This document shows positions 48,396-57,127 of a stretch of DNA of 64,000 bases, one piece after another (positions within the stretch are counted from its first letter, which is position 1; each line of letters opens with the position of its first letter). The notes under the pieces are model-generated. The model worked only from the letters and a program-made list of their open reading frames with translations. It was not told where the DNA came from and searched no databases. The translations under genes were made by a program, and so were the position numbers. Origin of the DNA: Kocuria flava (GTDB lineage Bacteria; Actinomycetota; Actinomycetes; Actinomycetales; Micrococcaceae); NCBI RefSeq assembly GCF_001482365.1, contig NZ_CP013254.1, positions 2,790,001-2,854,000 of the forward strand, read 5' to 3'.

Positions 48396-49862
48396 CTACT
48401 TGCCACCGGTCCGGGACTTGATCTCGTCCCACTGGCGCATGACGTCGTCCAGGCCGCCGACGTTGTAGAACGCCTGCTCGGGCACGTGGTCGAACTCGCC
48501 GTCGCAGATCTTCCCGAAGGCCTCGATGGTCTCGGCGATCGGCACGGTGGAGCCCTCCACGCCGGTGAACTGCTTCGCCGTGTAGGTGTTCTGCGACAGG
48601 AACTGCTCGATGCGCCGGGCGCGGGAGACGACGACCTTCTGCTCCTCGGAGAGCTCCTCGACGCCCAGGATCGCGATGATGTCCTGCAGCTCCTTGTTCT
48701 CCTGCAGGATCGACTTCACGCGCACGGCCACGTCGTAGTGCTGCTGGCCGACGATCTGCGGGTCGAGGATGCGGGAGGTGGAGGTCAGCGGGTCGATCGC
48801 CGGGTACAGGCCGCGGGAGGCGATCTCGCGGGAGAGCTCCGTGGTCGCGTCCAGGTGGGCGAAGGTGGTCGCCGGCGCCGGGTCGGTGTAGTCGTCCGCG
48901 GGGACGTAGATCGCCTGCATGGAGGTGATCGAGTGGCCCCGGGTCGAGGTGATCCGCTCCTGGAGCACGCCCATCTCGTCGGCGAGGTTGGGCTGGTAGC
49001 CCACCGCCGAGGGCATGCGGCCCAGCAGGGTCGAGACCTCGGAGCCGGCCTGGGTGAACCGGAAGATGTTGTCGATGAACAGCAGCACGTCCTGGTTCTG
49101 CACGTCGCGGAAGTACTCCGCCATCGTCAGGCCGGTCAGGGCCACGCGCAGACGCGTTCCCGGCGGCTCGTCCATCTGGCCGAAGACGAGCGCGGTGTCC
49201 TTGAGGACGCCCGCCTCCTCCATCTCCACCCACAGGTCGTTGCCCTCGCGGGTGCGCTCGCCGACGCCGGCGAACACGGAGGTGCCGCCGAAGTTGCGGG
49301 CCACGCGGGTGATCATCTCCTGGATGAGCACCGTCTTGCCCACGCCGGCGCCGCCGAACAGGCCGATCTTCCCGCCCTTGATGTAGGGGGTGAGGAGGTC
49401 GATCGACTTGATGCCGGTCTCCATCATCTCCGTGGCGCCCTCGAGCTCCGCGAAGGACGGGGCCTTGCGGTGGATCGGCCAGCGCTCGGTGATCTCCAGG
49501 GAGGCGGTCTCCACGTCGAGGGCCTCGCCCAGGACGTTGAAGATGTGGCCCTTGACCACGTCGCCCACGGGCACGGAGATCGGGGCGCCGGTGTCGACGA
49601 CCGCGGCGCCGCGGACGAGGCCGTCGGTCAGCTGCAGGGAGATCGCGCGGACCATGTTGTTGCCGAGGTGCTGGGCGGTCTCGAAGGTGATCTTCTTCGG
49701 CTCGCCGTTGAGCTCGTACTCGGCGGTCAGGGCGTTGTAGACGTCCGGGACGGAGTGCTCCGGGAACTCGATGTCCGCGACCGGGCCGATGACGCGCGCG
49801 ACGCGGCCGGTGGCGCCGCCCGCGACCGGCTGCCCGGCCTGTTCGCTGATGGTGGCAGTCAT
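48396..49862 (-). CDS. atpD: ATP synthase F1 subunit beta
   Basis: A 488-residue catalytic subunit. Walker A is GGAGVGKT, with the catalytic Glu in GERTREGNDLW, the VFGQMDEPPG loop and DVLLFIDNIFRFTQAGSEVS. A 20-residue acidic/Gly-rich lead precedes the beta-barrel. ATG 49862 (MTATISEQ) is chosen as the usual start in the family; another ATG two codons upstream is less likely. It makes ATP from ADP and phosphate on the cytoplasmic face. Confidence 0.98.
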   Translation of the reverse strand: MTATISEQAGQPVAGGATGRVARVIGPVADIEFPEHSVPDVYNALTAEYELNGEPKKITFETAQHLGNNMVRAISLQLTDGLVRGAAVVDTGAPISVPVGDVVKGHIFNVLGEALDVETASLEITERWPIHRKAPSFAELEGATEMMETGIKSIDLLTPYIKGGKIGLFGGAGVGKTVLIQEMITRVARNFGGTSVFAGVGERTREGNDLWVEMEEAGVLKDTALVFGQMDEPPGTRLRVALTGLTMAEYFRDVQNQDVLLFIDNIFRFTQAGSEVSTLLGRMPSAVGYQPNLADEMGVLQERITSTRGHSITSMQAIYVPADDYTDPAPATTFAHLDATTELSREIASRGLYPAIDPLTSTSRILDPQIVGQQHYDVAVRVKSILQENKELQDIIAILGVEELSEEQKVVVSRARRIEQFLSQNTYTAKQFTGVEGSTVPIAETIEAFGKICDGEFDHVPEQAFYNVGGLDDVMRQWDEIKSRTGGK

Positions 49863-49914
49863 TTCTCTCACTTCACTGATTGCGGTGGGTGGTTGCTGGA
49901 TCGCCGGGGCGGGG

Positions 49915-50829
49915 TCACTCGAGGGCCGCGGCGCCGCTCACGATCTCGGTGAGCTCGGTGGTGATCGCGGCCTGACGGGCGTTGTTCATCAGGCGCGTGT
50001 ACTTCTTGATCAGCTCGTCCGCGTTGTCGCCGGCCGCCTTCATCGCCCGCTGACGGGCGGCGAGCTCGCTGGTGGCCGCGTTGGCCAGGCACGCGTAGAG
50101 GCGGGCGTCGATGTAGCGCGGGAGCACCGCGTCGAGGAACTCCTCCGGGTTCGGCTCGAACTCGAAGGTGCTCGAGGGCTCCTCCAGCTCGTCGAAGTCC
50201 TTGGCCACGTCGTCCGTCAGGGCGTTGGCGTCCACGACCTCCAGCGGCAGCAGGCGCAGCACGCGCGGCTCCTGGACGACCATCGAGCGGAAGACCGTGT
50301 AGACCACGTGGATCTCGTCGACGCCGCCCTGCTCGTAGGGGGTCTCGAGGTCCTCGACCAGCACGCGGCGCAGCTCGCGGGCCCGGTCCGCCTGGGCGTT
50401 GTCCGTGTCCCCGGTCCAGTTGCGCTCGTAGCCGCGGCGGCGGAAGTCGAAGTACGCCTGCGCCTTGCGGCCGACCAGGTAGACCTTGACCTCCTTGCCC
50501 TCGCTGCGGAGCAGCTCCATGAGCGACTCCGCCTCCTTGAGCACGTTGGAGGAGTACGACCCGGCCAGGCCCCGGTCCGAGGTCATGATCACCACGGCGG
50601 AGCGCCGGGCGTCCTCGACCTTCGTCGTCAGGACATGGGAGACGTTGTGCTGGCCGGCCACCTGCGAGACGGCGCGGGTGAGCGCGTTCGCGTACGGCCG
50701 CGCGGCGTCCACGCGCTGACGGGACTTGTTGATGCGCGAGGTCGCGATCATCTCCATGGCCTTGAAGATCTTCTTCATGGACTTGGTCGACGCGATCTTG
50801 TTCCGGTAGACCCGGATCTGCGCTCCCAT
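49915..50829 (-). CDS. atpG: ATP synthase F1 subunit gamma
   Basis: A 304-residue rotor subunit. The N-terminal MGAQIRVYRNKIASTKSMKKI helix and the C-terminal NARQAAITTELTEIVSGA helix form the coiled-coil shaft; the central Rossmann-like part is normal. A loop near residues 190-225 (DELEEPSSTFEFEPNPEEFLD) is longer than in E. coli, as often in actinobacteria. ATG 50829 has AAGGAAG upstream. Confidence 0.97.
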   Translation of the reverse strand: MGAQIRVYRNKIASTKSMKKIFKAMEMIATSRINKSRQRVDAARPYANALTRAVSQVAGQHNVSHVLTTKVEDARRSAVVIMTSDRGLAGSYSSNVLKEAESLMELLRSEGKEVKVYLVGRKAQAYFDFRRRGYERNWTGDTDNAQADRARELRRVLVEDLETPYEQGGVDEIHVVYTVFRSMVVQEPRVLRLLPLEVVDANALTDDVAKDFDELEEPSSTFEFEPNPEEFLDAVLPRYIDARLYACLANAATSELAARQRAMKAAGDNADELIKKYTRLMNNARQAAITTELTEIVSGAAALE

Positions 50830-50889
50830 GTGACTTCCTTTCGTCACCGAGGCCGGTGCGCCGCCGCGGGCGGCGCACCGGTCGGACGG

Positions 50890-52515
50890 CTACTTCTTGA
50901 CGATCCGTTCCTGGTCGACCTCGGAGGCGTCGAGGGGCTGGTGCTCCTCGTGGCCGGCCTCGATCCCGTGGTTGGTCCCGCGGAAGTCCCGCTTGACCTC
51001 GCCGACGGCGGTCTCGAGGGCCGCGACGGCGTCGTCCTCGAGCTTGCCGGTGGCGACGATCGAGTCCATGACGTTCGTGGTGCGGCGCACGTGGTCGAGC
51101 AGGGCCCGCTCGAAGTCCTGCACGTCGGCGACCTCGACCTCGTCCAGGTGGCCGTTGGTGCCGGCCCAGATCGAGACGACCTGGTCCTCGACGGCGTACG
51201 GGGTGTACTGCTTCTGCTTGAGCAGCTCCATCAGGCGCGCGCCGCGCGTCAGCTGCTGGCGGGAGGCGGCGTCCAGGTCGGAGGCGAACATCGCGAACGC
51301 CTCCATGGACCGGTACGAGGCCAGCTCGAGCTTCAGCGTGCCGGAGACCTTCTTCATCGCCTTGATCTGGGCGGCGCCGCCCACGCGGGAGACGGACACG
51401 CCCACGTCCACGGCGGGACGCTGGTTGGCGTTGAACAGGTCCGACTGCAGGAAGATCTGCCCGTCGGTGATGGAGATGACGTTGGTGGGGATGAAGGCGG
51501 AGACGTCGTTGGCCTTCGTCTCGACCAGGGGCAGGCCCGTCATCGACCCGGCGCCGAGCTCGTCCGAGAGCTTGGCGCAGCGCTCGAGCAGGCGGGAGTG
51601 CAGGTAGAAGACGTCGCCCGGGTAGGCCTCGCGCCCCGGCGGGCGGCGCAGCAGCAGGGACACGGCACGGTAGGCCTCGGCCTGCTTGGACAGGTCGTCG
51701 AAGACGATCAGGACGTGCTTGCCGCCGTACATCCAGTGCTGGCCGATGGCCGAGCCGGTGTAGGGGGCGAGGTACTTCAGGCCCGCGGACTCGGAGGCGG
51801 GGGCGGCCACGATCGTGGTGTACTCCAGGGCCCCGTTGTCCTCGAGGGTCTGGCGCACGCCGGCGATGGTCGAGGCCTTCTGGCCGACCGCCACGTAGAT
51901 GCAGCGCACCTGCTTGGAGACGTCGCCGGACTCCCAGTTGGCGCGCTGGTTGAGGATCGCGTCGACGGCGAGGGCGGTCTTGCCGGTCTGGCGGTCGCCG
52001 ATGATCAGCTGGCGCTGGCCGCGCCCGATCGGGATCATCGCGTCGATGGCCTTGATGCCGGTCTGCAGCGGCTCGTGCACCGACTTGCGCATGGTCACGC
52101 CGGGGGCCTGCAGCTCGAGGGCGCGGCGGCCCTCGGCCTCGATGGGGCCGAGGTCGTCGATGGGCTGGCCGAGGGTGTCGACCACACGGCCGAGGTAGGC
52201 GTCGCCGACCGGCACGGAGAGGACCTCCCCGGTGCGGTGCACCTCCTGGCCCTCCTCGATCCCGCGGAAGTCGCCGAGGACGACGACGCCGATGTCGCGC
52301 ACGTCCAGGTTCTGGGCGAGGCCCAGGGTGCCGTTCTCGAAGCGCAGCAGCTCGTTGGCCATGACCGAGGGCAGGCCCTCGACGCGGGCGATGCCGTCGG
52401 CGGCGCTGCTGACCCGGCCGACCTCGACTCGTTCTGCGGCGCCGGGCTCGTAGGACGCGGCGAACTCGCTCAGCGCGCTGCGCACCTCGTCGGCGTTGAT
52501 GGTGACTTCGGACAT
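50890..52515 (-). CDS. atpA: ATP synthase F1 subunit alpha
   Basis: A 541-residue non-catalytic nucleotide-binding subunit. Walker A is GDRQTGKTALA near residue 170, and the arginine finger lies in the SVSRVGGAAQIKAMKK segment. The C-terminus has the extended acidic tail common in actinobacteria (DASEVDQERIVKK end). ATG 52515 is in the usual place (MSEVTINADEVRSAL). Confidence 0.98.
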   Translation of the reverse strand: MSEVTINADEVRSALSEFAASYEPGAAERVEVGRVSSAADGIARVEGLPSVMANELLRFENGTLGLAQNLDVRDIGVVVLGDFRGIEEGQEVHRTGEVLSVPVGDAYLGRVVDTLGQPIDDLGPIEAEGRRALELQAPGVTMRKSVHEPLQTGIKAIDAMIPIGRGQRQLIIGDRQTGKTALAVDAILNQRANWESGDVSKQVRCIYVAVGQKASTIAGVRQTLEDNGALEYTTIVAAPASESAGLKYLAPYTGSAIGQHWMYGGKHVLIVFDDLSKQAEAYRAVSLLLRRPPGREAYPGDVFYLHSRLLERCAKLSDELGAGSMTGLPLVETKANDVSAFIPTNVISITDGQIFLQSDLFNANQRPAVDVGVSVSRVGGAAQIKAMKKVSGTLKLELASYRSMEAFAMFASDLDAASRQQLTRGARLMELLKQKQYTPYAVEDQVVSIWAGTNGHLDEVEVADVQDFERALLDHVRRTTNVMDSIVATGKLEDDAVAALETAVGEVKRDFRGTNHGIEAGHEEHQPLDASEVDQERIVKK

Positions 52516-52636
52516 GTCCTGTCCCTGCTCTCCTAGTTCGTGATCACTGCCGCGGCGGTGACCGTGAGTCCATTCTGTGGCGCCGGCGCGGTGGGCCGCC
52601 GCCGGCCGGCACGGCCGGGCCGCCCCGCGAAGGGGG

Positions 52637-53449
52637 TCAGGCCCGGATGCGCTGGCGCAGCTCGTCGATGCGGGTGGCGACGCTGCCGTCGATGACCTCC
52701 TCGCCGACCTGGACCCGCAGCCCGCCGATCAGGGCGGGGTCGAGCTCCTCGGTCAGCTTCAGGTCCTTGCCGTACAGCACGTTGAGCTGGTGCTGCAGGC
52801 GGGAGCGCTGCTCCTCGGTCAGCGGGCGGGGAGTGCTCACCCGGGCGATCCACCACTCGCGGCGGGCGGCGACCTCCTCGGCGAAGCGCTCCACGAGCCG
52901 CCCGACCAGGGCGCCGCGGGGCGAGAGCACGGCCTGCTCGATGAGCAGGTCGGCCTCCTCCGAGACGCCGGGGGCCAGGCGGCGGGCCAGGCGCGTCCTC
53001 GCCTCGGTGGACGCGCGGGGGTCGCCGAGGGCGGTCTGCGCCTCGGGCGAGCCGTCGAGCACGCCCTTGAAGGCGATCAGCTCGTCCACCAGCCGCTCCA
53101 GTCCTTCCACGCCGGCGCGGTTCTCCGCGGCGGCCGCCGTGAGGGCGACCCCGGCGTGCTCGAGGGCGTCGCCGATCCCGCGGTCGTCGCTCCAGCGGCG
53201 CTCCGCCAGGGCGGCGACGACCTCCACTGCCTCCGGGGAGACCTTGCCGGTGAACAGGCGGCGGATGACCTGCACCCGCGCCTCCCCCGGGTAGGAGGGA
53301 TCGGTGAGGGAGCGCCGCAGCGCCCCGTTCTCGTCCAGGACGGCCAGCACGCCGAAGACCTCACGGGCGAGCGCGGGACGGGCGGAGCCCGCCCAGCGCT
53401 CGACCGCGGCGGCCGACTGGGCGCGGGGGTCGTTGCTCGTCGCCGCCAT
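52637..53449 (-). CDS. atpH: ATP synthase F1 subunit delta
   Basis: A 270-residue peripheral-stalk subunit, about 90 residues longer than the E. coli protein, as in other actinobacteria. Conserved parts: SARPALAREVFGVLAVLDENGALRR-like start and LKLTEELDPALIGGLRVQVGEEVIDGS at the end. ATG 53449 overlaps the atpF stop by one base (TAATG), so translation is coupled. Confidence 0.95.
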   Translation of the reverse strand: MAATSNDPRAQSAAAVERWAGSARPALAREVFGVLAVLDENGALRRSLTDPSYPGEARVQVIRRLFTGKVSPEAVEVVAALAERRWSDDRGIGDALEHAGVALTAAAAENRAGVEGLERLVDELIAFKGVLDGSPEAQTALGDPRASTEARTRLARRLAPGVSEEADLLIEQAVLSPRGALVGRLVERFAEEVAARREWWIARVSTPRPLTEEQRSRLQHQLNVLYGKDLKLTEELDPALIGGLRVQVGEEVIDGSVATRIDELRQRIRA

Positions 53450-54000
53450 TATCGCGCCGCACCCGCGTTGCGCTGCTGGTCGGCCTCGAGGTCCGCGAGG
53501 AAGCGGTCGACCACGCGGTTGGCGCGCGCGTCGTCGTCGAGGGTCTCCCCCACGATCTTCGACGCGAGCTGCGTGGCGAGCACGCCGACCTCGTTGCGCA
53601 GCGACACGACGGCCGCCGAGCGCTCGGCCTCGATGGTGCGGTGGGCGTTCTCCGTGATCCGCGCCGACTCGGCGTTGGCCCGGTCCTTGAAGTCCGCGAG
53701 GATCTTCTCGCCCTCGGTGCGGGCCTCCTCGCGGATCTTCTGGGCCTCCAGGCGGGCGCTCTCCAGCTGCTGGTTGTACTCGTCCCGCGCGGCGGCGGCC
53801 TCGGCCTGCGCGGCCTTGGCCTTGGCGAGACCGCCCTCGATGGCCTCCGTGCGCTCCTGGTAGACGCGCTCGAAGGCCGGGACGACGAACTTGACGACGA
53901 GGAAGAGCAGGATCAGGAACCCGATGAGGGTGATCGCCATCTCCCACACGTTGGGGAAGAGGGGGTTCGCCCCCTCCTCGGCTGCCAGCACCAGTGTCAT
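53449..54000 (-). CDS. atpF: ATP synthase F0 subunit b
   Basis: A 183-residue peripheral-stalk subunit. One membrane helix (about residues 21-43, MAITLIGFLILLFLVVKFVV) is followed by a long charged coiled coil (EAIEGGLAKAKAAQAEAAAAR and onward). ATG 54000; 47 bases after atpE. Confidence 0.96.
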   Translation of the reverse strand: MTLVLAAEEGANPLFPNVWEMAITLIGFLILLFLVVKFVVPAFERVYQERTEAIEGGLAKAKAAQAEAAAARDEYNQQLESARLEAQKIREEARTEGEKILADFKDRANAESARITENAHRTIEAERSAAVVSLRNEVGVLATQLASKIVGETLDDDARANRVVDRFLADLEADQQRNAGAAR

Positions 54001-54047
54001 GTTCGCGATTCCTGTTCTCTCGGAAGGACTAGTAACGGGGGCGCCAC

Positions 54048-54251
54048 TCAGGCAATGAACGCGAGCACGAACCCGAGGATCGCGAGCGCCTCGACCACGG
54101 CGAAGCCGAAGAACAGCATGGGCTGCAGGACGCGCTGGGACTCGGGCTGACGGGCGACGGACTGCATGTACGCGGCGAAGATCAGACCCACGCCGATGCC
54201 GCCGCCGATGGCGGCCAGACCGTAACCGATGGCGCTGAGCGAACCAGTCAT
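54048..54251 (-). CDS. atpE: ATP synthase F0 subunit c
   Basis: A 67-residue hairpin of two membrane helices that forms the rotor ring. The Gly-rich first helix is GYGLAAIGGGIGVGLIF, and the proton-binding carboxylate is Glu54 in AVVEALAIL. The polar loop ARQPE is intact. Normal length for the family. The residues around Glu54 are those that contact the anti-mycobacterial drug bedaquiline in Mycobacterium. Confidence 0.97.
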   Translation of the reverse strand: MTGSLSAIGYGLAAIGGGIGVGLIFAAYMQSVARQPESQRVLQPMLFFGFAVVEALAILGFVLAFIA

Positions 54252-54357
54252 GAGGGGTGTTTCCTTTCTAGGTGCCCGGGTCGGGCGTCGTAGCCGGGAT
54301 TCGGCTCTGGACAGTTCGGGGAGGCTCGTCGCACCGGCCGGGGCCGGTGCCCGCGGG

Positions 54358-55149
54358 TCAGTGGCCCTCTTGCAGGGCGCCCTGGACGTAGACCGCGAAG
54401 AGCAGGGTGAAGATGTAGGCCTGGAGGACCTGGATGAGGATCTCCAGGAAGTAGATGAAGACGCCCAGCACCGTGGAGCCCACGGAGACCACGCTCAGCA
54501 GCCCGCCGTTGGTGAGCAGGAAGGCGGTCATCGACGCGGCGACCATGAGGGCGAGGTGGCCGGCGAACATCGTCGCGAACACACGCAGCGCGTGGGTGAC
54601 CGGGCGGATGATCAGGTTCGAGAGGAACTCGATCGGGATGAGGAAGACGTAGAGGGCCTTCGGGACGTCCGGCGGCATGGTCATCTTGCCCATGAACCCG
54701 CCGAACCCGTGGCGCTTGATGCCCATGAACACCCAGGTGACGTAGGCGATGCCCGCCAGGACATAGGCGGAGCCGGCGTGGGAGAGGGTCGGCAGCTGCA
54801 GCACGGGGATCGAGCCGAAGAGGTTGTTCACGAGGATGAAGAAGAAGAACGTGAACAGCAGCGGGATGTAGGGGCGGAACTCCTTCTCGCCGATGATGTC
54901 CCGGCCGAGGTGGTTGCGCACGAAGCCGTAGCCGGCCTCGCCGAGGTACTGGGCCTTGGAGGGGACCAGCGCGCGGTGGCGGATGGCCCACATGAAGAAG
55001 CCCGCGATCAGCACGACCGACAGGAGGATCAGCAGCATCTGCTTGCCGAACTCGAAGGTTCCCAGCTCGAAGAACGGAGGAAGGTGCATCTCGTCGACGG
55101 TCGGAGCGGTGAACCCTCCGGTCGCGGGGAGCCTCAGGGCGGCGTTCAA
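54358..55149 (-). CDS. atpB: ATP synthase F0 subunit a
   Basis: A 263-residue membrane subunit with five to six helices. The essential Arg is in the LIIRPVTHALRVFATMFAGH segment, and the rear helix has FTLLFAVYVQGALQEGH. It conducts protons past the c ring. ATG 55149; it follows the atpZ-like gene by 33 bases and precedes atpE. Confidence 0.96.
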   Translation of the reverse strand: MNAALRLPATGGFTAPTVDEMHLPPFFELGTFEFGKQMLLILLSVVLIAGFFMWAIRHRALVPSKAQYLGEAGYGFVRNHLGRDIIGEKEFRPYIPLLFTFFFFILVNNLFGSIPVLQLPTLSHAGSAYVLAGIAYVTWVFMGIKRHGFGGFMGKMTMPPDVPKALYVFLIPIEFLSNLIIRPVTHALRVFATMFAGHLALMVAASMTAFLLTNGGLLSVVSVGSTVLGVFIYFLEILIQVLQAYIFTLLFAVYVQGALQEGH

Positions 55150-55182
55150 TGCGGGTCCTTTCTGCAGTGCTCTGGCCGGGTG

Positions 55183-55659
55183 TCACGGTCGGGGCGCCGA
55201 GTCCGGGCCGGACTGGTGCGGGTGGTGAGGATCAGCTCCGCCGGAGGTCTTGTCGCGCCGGAGCGCCGCCTGCATGTGGAGGTACACGACGTAGATCCCG
55301 GAGGCGGCGCCGATGCACGCTCCCAGGACCACGATCCACCGGGTTCCCAGCACGCGATCCGCACCCCACCCTACCAAACTCCAGAACCCGATCCCGATCA
55401 CCACGTAGGCGAGTGTCGCCAGGGCCCCGGCGGCCCCGCCGCCCTCCACGAGCTGCCCGGCGGTGCGCAGCCCGCGCCCCGTCCGGGGGGTCTCCCCCGT
55501 CCGGCCGGGGGCGCCGTCCGGACCGCCGCCGGGGGCGGCTCCGGGCCCGCCGGGGGCGTCGCGCGGGGGCCCGGCGGCCGGGTCCTCCGGGAAGCGTCCC
55601 CCGGGACCGCGCCCGGGGTCGTCGCCGGGTCCGCGGCCGGGGTCCTGGGGGTGGGTCAC
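55183..55659 (-). CDS. AtpZ-like membrane protein (ATP synthase accessory)
   Basis: A 158-residue protein: a disordered, Gly/Pro/Asp-rich lead of about 85 residues, then two helices with the AtpZ/AtpI-like pattern ALATLAYVVIGIGFWSLVGWGADRVLGT and LGACIGAASGIYVVY. AtpZ proteins help assembly or Mg2+ entry next to the a/c subunits. GTG 55659 overlaps the upstream stop by four bases (GTGA). Position just before atpB supports this role; sequence similarity is modest. Confidence 0.7.
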   Translation of the reverse strand: MTHPQDPGRGPGDDPGRGPGGRFPEDPAAGPPRDAPGGPGAAPGGGPDGAPGRTGETPRTGRGLRTAGQLVEGGGAAGALATLAYVVIGIGFWSLVGWGADRVLGTRWIVVLGACIGAASGIYVVYLHMQAALRRDKTSGGADPHHPHQSGPDSAPRP

Positions 55660-56006
55660 GGGCTCGCTCCCTCGGGGTCGTGATCGGGGTCGGGTCCGGT
55701 CCCGGCGGGCCGGGCGGCGGCCCGCCGGTGCCAGCGGGCGGCCAGCGCGGCCGCCGCGGCGAGCCAGCCGACGACGCCGGCGACCGCGCCCGCGCCGAAC
55801 CACGGGCGCTCGAGGGCCTCCGGCGCCGGGACGGTGAGCAGCACCCACCCGAGGACGAGGACCTTCAGGACGTAGGTGGCCGCCAGGGCGGGGGCCGCGA
55901 CGGGGGTCGCCGCCCGGGCGGTGAGGGCGGTCACGGCGAGGGTGAGGGCGGCGACGGCCGCCACGAGCCCGGCCCCGGCCAGGGCGCTGAGCAGGGCCGC
56001 GCTCAT
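55656..56006 (-). CDS. AtpI-like small membrane protein
   Basis: A 116-residue protein with three to four hydrophobic segments (LLSALAGAGLVAAVAALTLAV first) and a basic/acidic tail. The pairing YVLKVLVLGWVLL with FGAGAVAGVVGWLAAAAALAAR resembles AtpI, which assists c-ring assembly. Its location between the WecA-like gene and the atpZ-like gene matches Rv1303 in Mycobacterium tuberculosis. ATG 56006 overlaps the preceding stop (ATGA). Confidence 0.65.
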   Translation of the reverse strand: MSAALLSALAGAGLVAAVAALTLAVTALTARAATPVAAPALAATYVLKVLVLGWVLLTVPAPEALERPWFGAGAVAGVVGWLAAAAALAARWHRRAAARPAGTGPDPDHDPEGASP

Positions 56007-57127
56007 GCGCGGGCGCCCCGGCCGCGGCGGGCCCGCGCCGTGCGGGCCAGGAGCTCGGGCAGGGTCAGGTAGACGGCGAGCACGGCGACGGCGAAGGCCC
56101 CGGCGAGGACGGTCGTGGTGGTCCCCCCGCGCAGGCCCAGCAGGGAGGCGGCCGAGACGAGCACGGTGGCCCCGGCGACCACGAGGGCGGAGCCGAGGTG
56201 GCTCAGCCCGGTGTCGGTGAGCCGCTGATAGACGTGCCGGCGGTGGGGGCGCCACCAGACCTCGCCGGCGCGCACGCGGCGCAGCAGGGTCACGGTGGTG
56301 TCCGCGACGTAGACGGCCAGCGGGGGCAGCAGGTACTCGACGTAGACGCCCGAGAGGAACGCGGCCACCGCGATGCCGGCGAGCGAGCCGCCGAGCAGGT
56401 AGGAGCCGACGTCGCCGAGGAAGACGGTGCCCCGCCCGAGGTTCCACGGCAGGAACCCCGCGAAGCCCCCAGCCACGGCCAGCCCGGCGGCGGTCATCCA
56501 GGTGAGGTCGTTGGAGGCCCCCGCCCACGCGTAGAGCAGCCCGGCGGTGAGCCCGTGCAGCCCGGAGATCCCGTTGATCCCGTCCATGAAGTTGGCCATG
56601 TTGACGTACGCGGCGACCGCGAGGGTGCCCACCGGCAGCCACCACACGGAGGTGCCCAGCACGGCGGTGAGCACCGCGGTCGCGGCCAGCCCGAGCCCGA
56701 GCTGGGCGGCGAGGCGGGCCCGCACGGAGAGCCCCCGGTAGTCCTCGGCCCAGCCCAGCGCCGCGGCGAGCCCGGCCACGGCCAGGACCACGAGCGCGAC
56801 GGAGCGGTCGACCTCGACGGTGCCCGTGAGCAGGGCCAGGCCGTAGGCGGCCAGGACGGCGGCGGCCACGGCCAGGCCCATCCCGCGCAGCACCTCGTGC
56901 TGGTGGGAGGAGCGCTCCCCGGGGATGTCCACGACGCCCCAGCGGGCCAGCAGCGGGCGCACGGCGAAGGGCAGCAGGAGGCTGAGCACGAGCGCGGGCA
57001 GGCCCACGCCCAGCACGAGCTGGCCGAGCAGCAGCAGCTCCTGCGGGTCGGGCGGGGCCCCGGGGTCGGTGAGGTCGGGTCCCGCGGCGGGCAGCAGCGC
57101 GGCCGCGGCGTGCACCGCGGCGCTCAC
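56003..57127 (-). CDS. WecA/MraY-family undecaprenyl-phosphate sugar-1-phosphate transferase
   Basis: A 374-residue polytopic membrane enzyme that loads a sugar-1-phosphate onto the lipid carrier to start a cell-wall polymer. Family motifs: AAYVNMANFMDGINGISG (catalytic Asp), the FLGDVGSYLLGG loop and RRHVYQRLTD. In mycobacteria the counterpart (Rv1302, WecA/Rfe) lies in the same place just before the atp genes. GTG 57127 overlaps the upstream stop codon (GTGA). The sugar is probably GlcNAc, inferred from the family. Confidence 0.9.
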   Translation of the reverse strand: MSAAVHAAAALLPAAGPDLTDPGAPPDPQELLLLGQLVLGVGLPALVLSLLLPFAVRPLLARWGVVDIPGERSSHQHEVLRGMGLAVAAAVLAAYGLALLTGTVEVDRSVALVVLAVAGLAAALGWAEDYRGLSVRARLAAQLGLGLAATAVLTAVLGTSVWWLPVGTLAVAAYVNMANFMDGINGISGLHGLTAGLLYAWAGASNDLTWMTAAGLAVAGGFAGFLPWNLGRGTVFLGDVGSYLLGGSLAGIAVAAFLSGVYVEYLLPPLAVYVADTTVTLLRRVRAGEVWWRPHRRHVYQRLTDTGLSHLGSALVVAGATVLVSAASLLGLRGGTTTTVLAGAFAVAVLAVYLTLPELLARTARARRGRGARA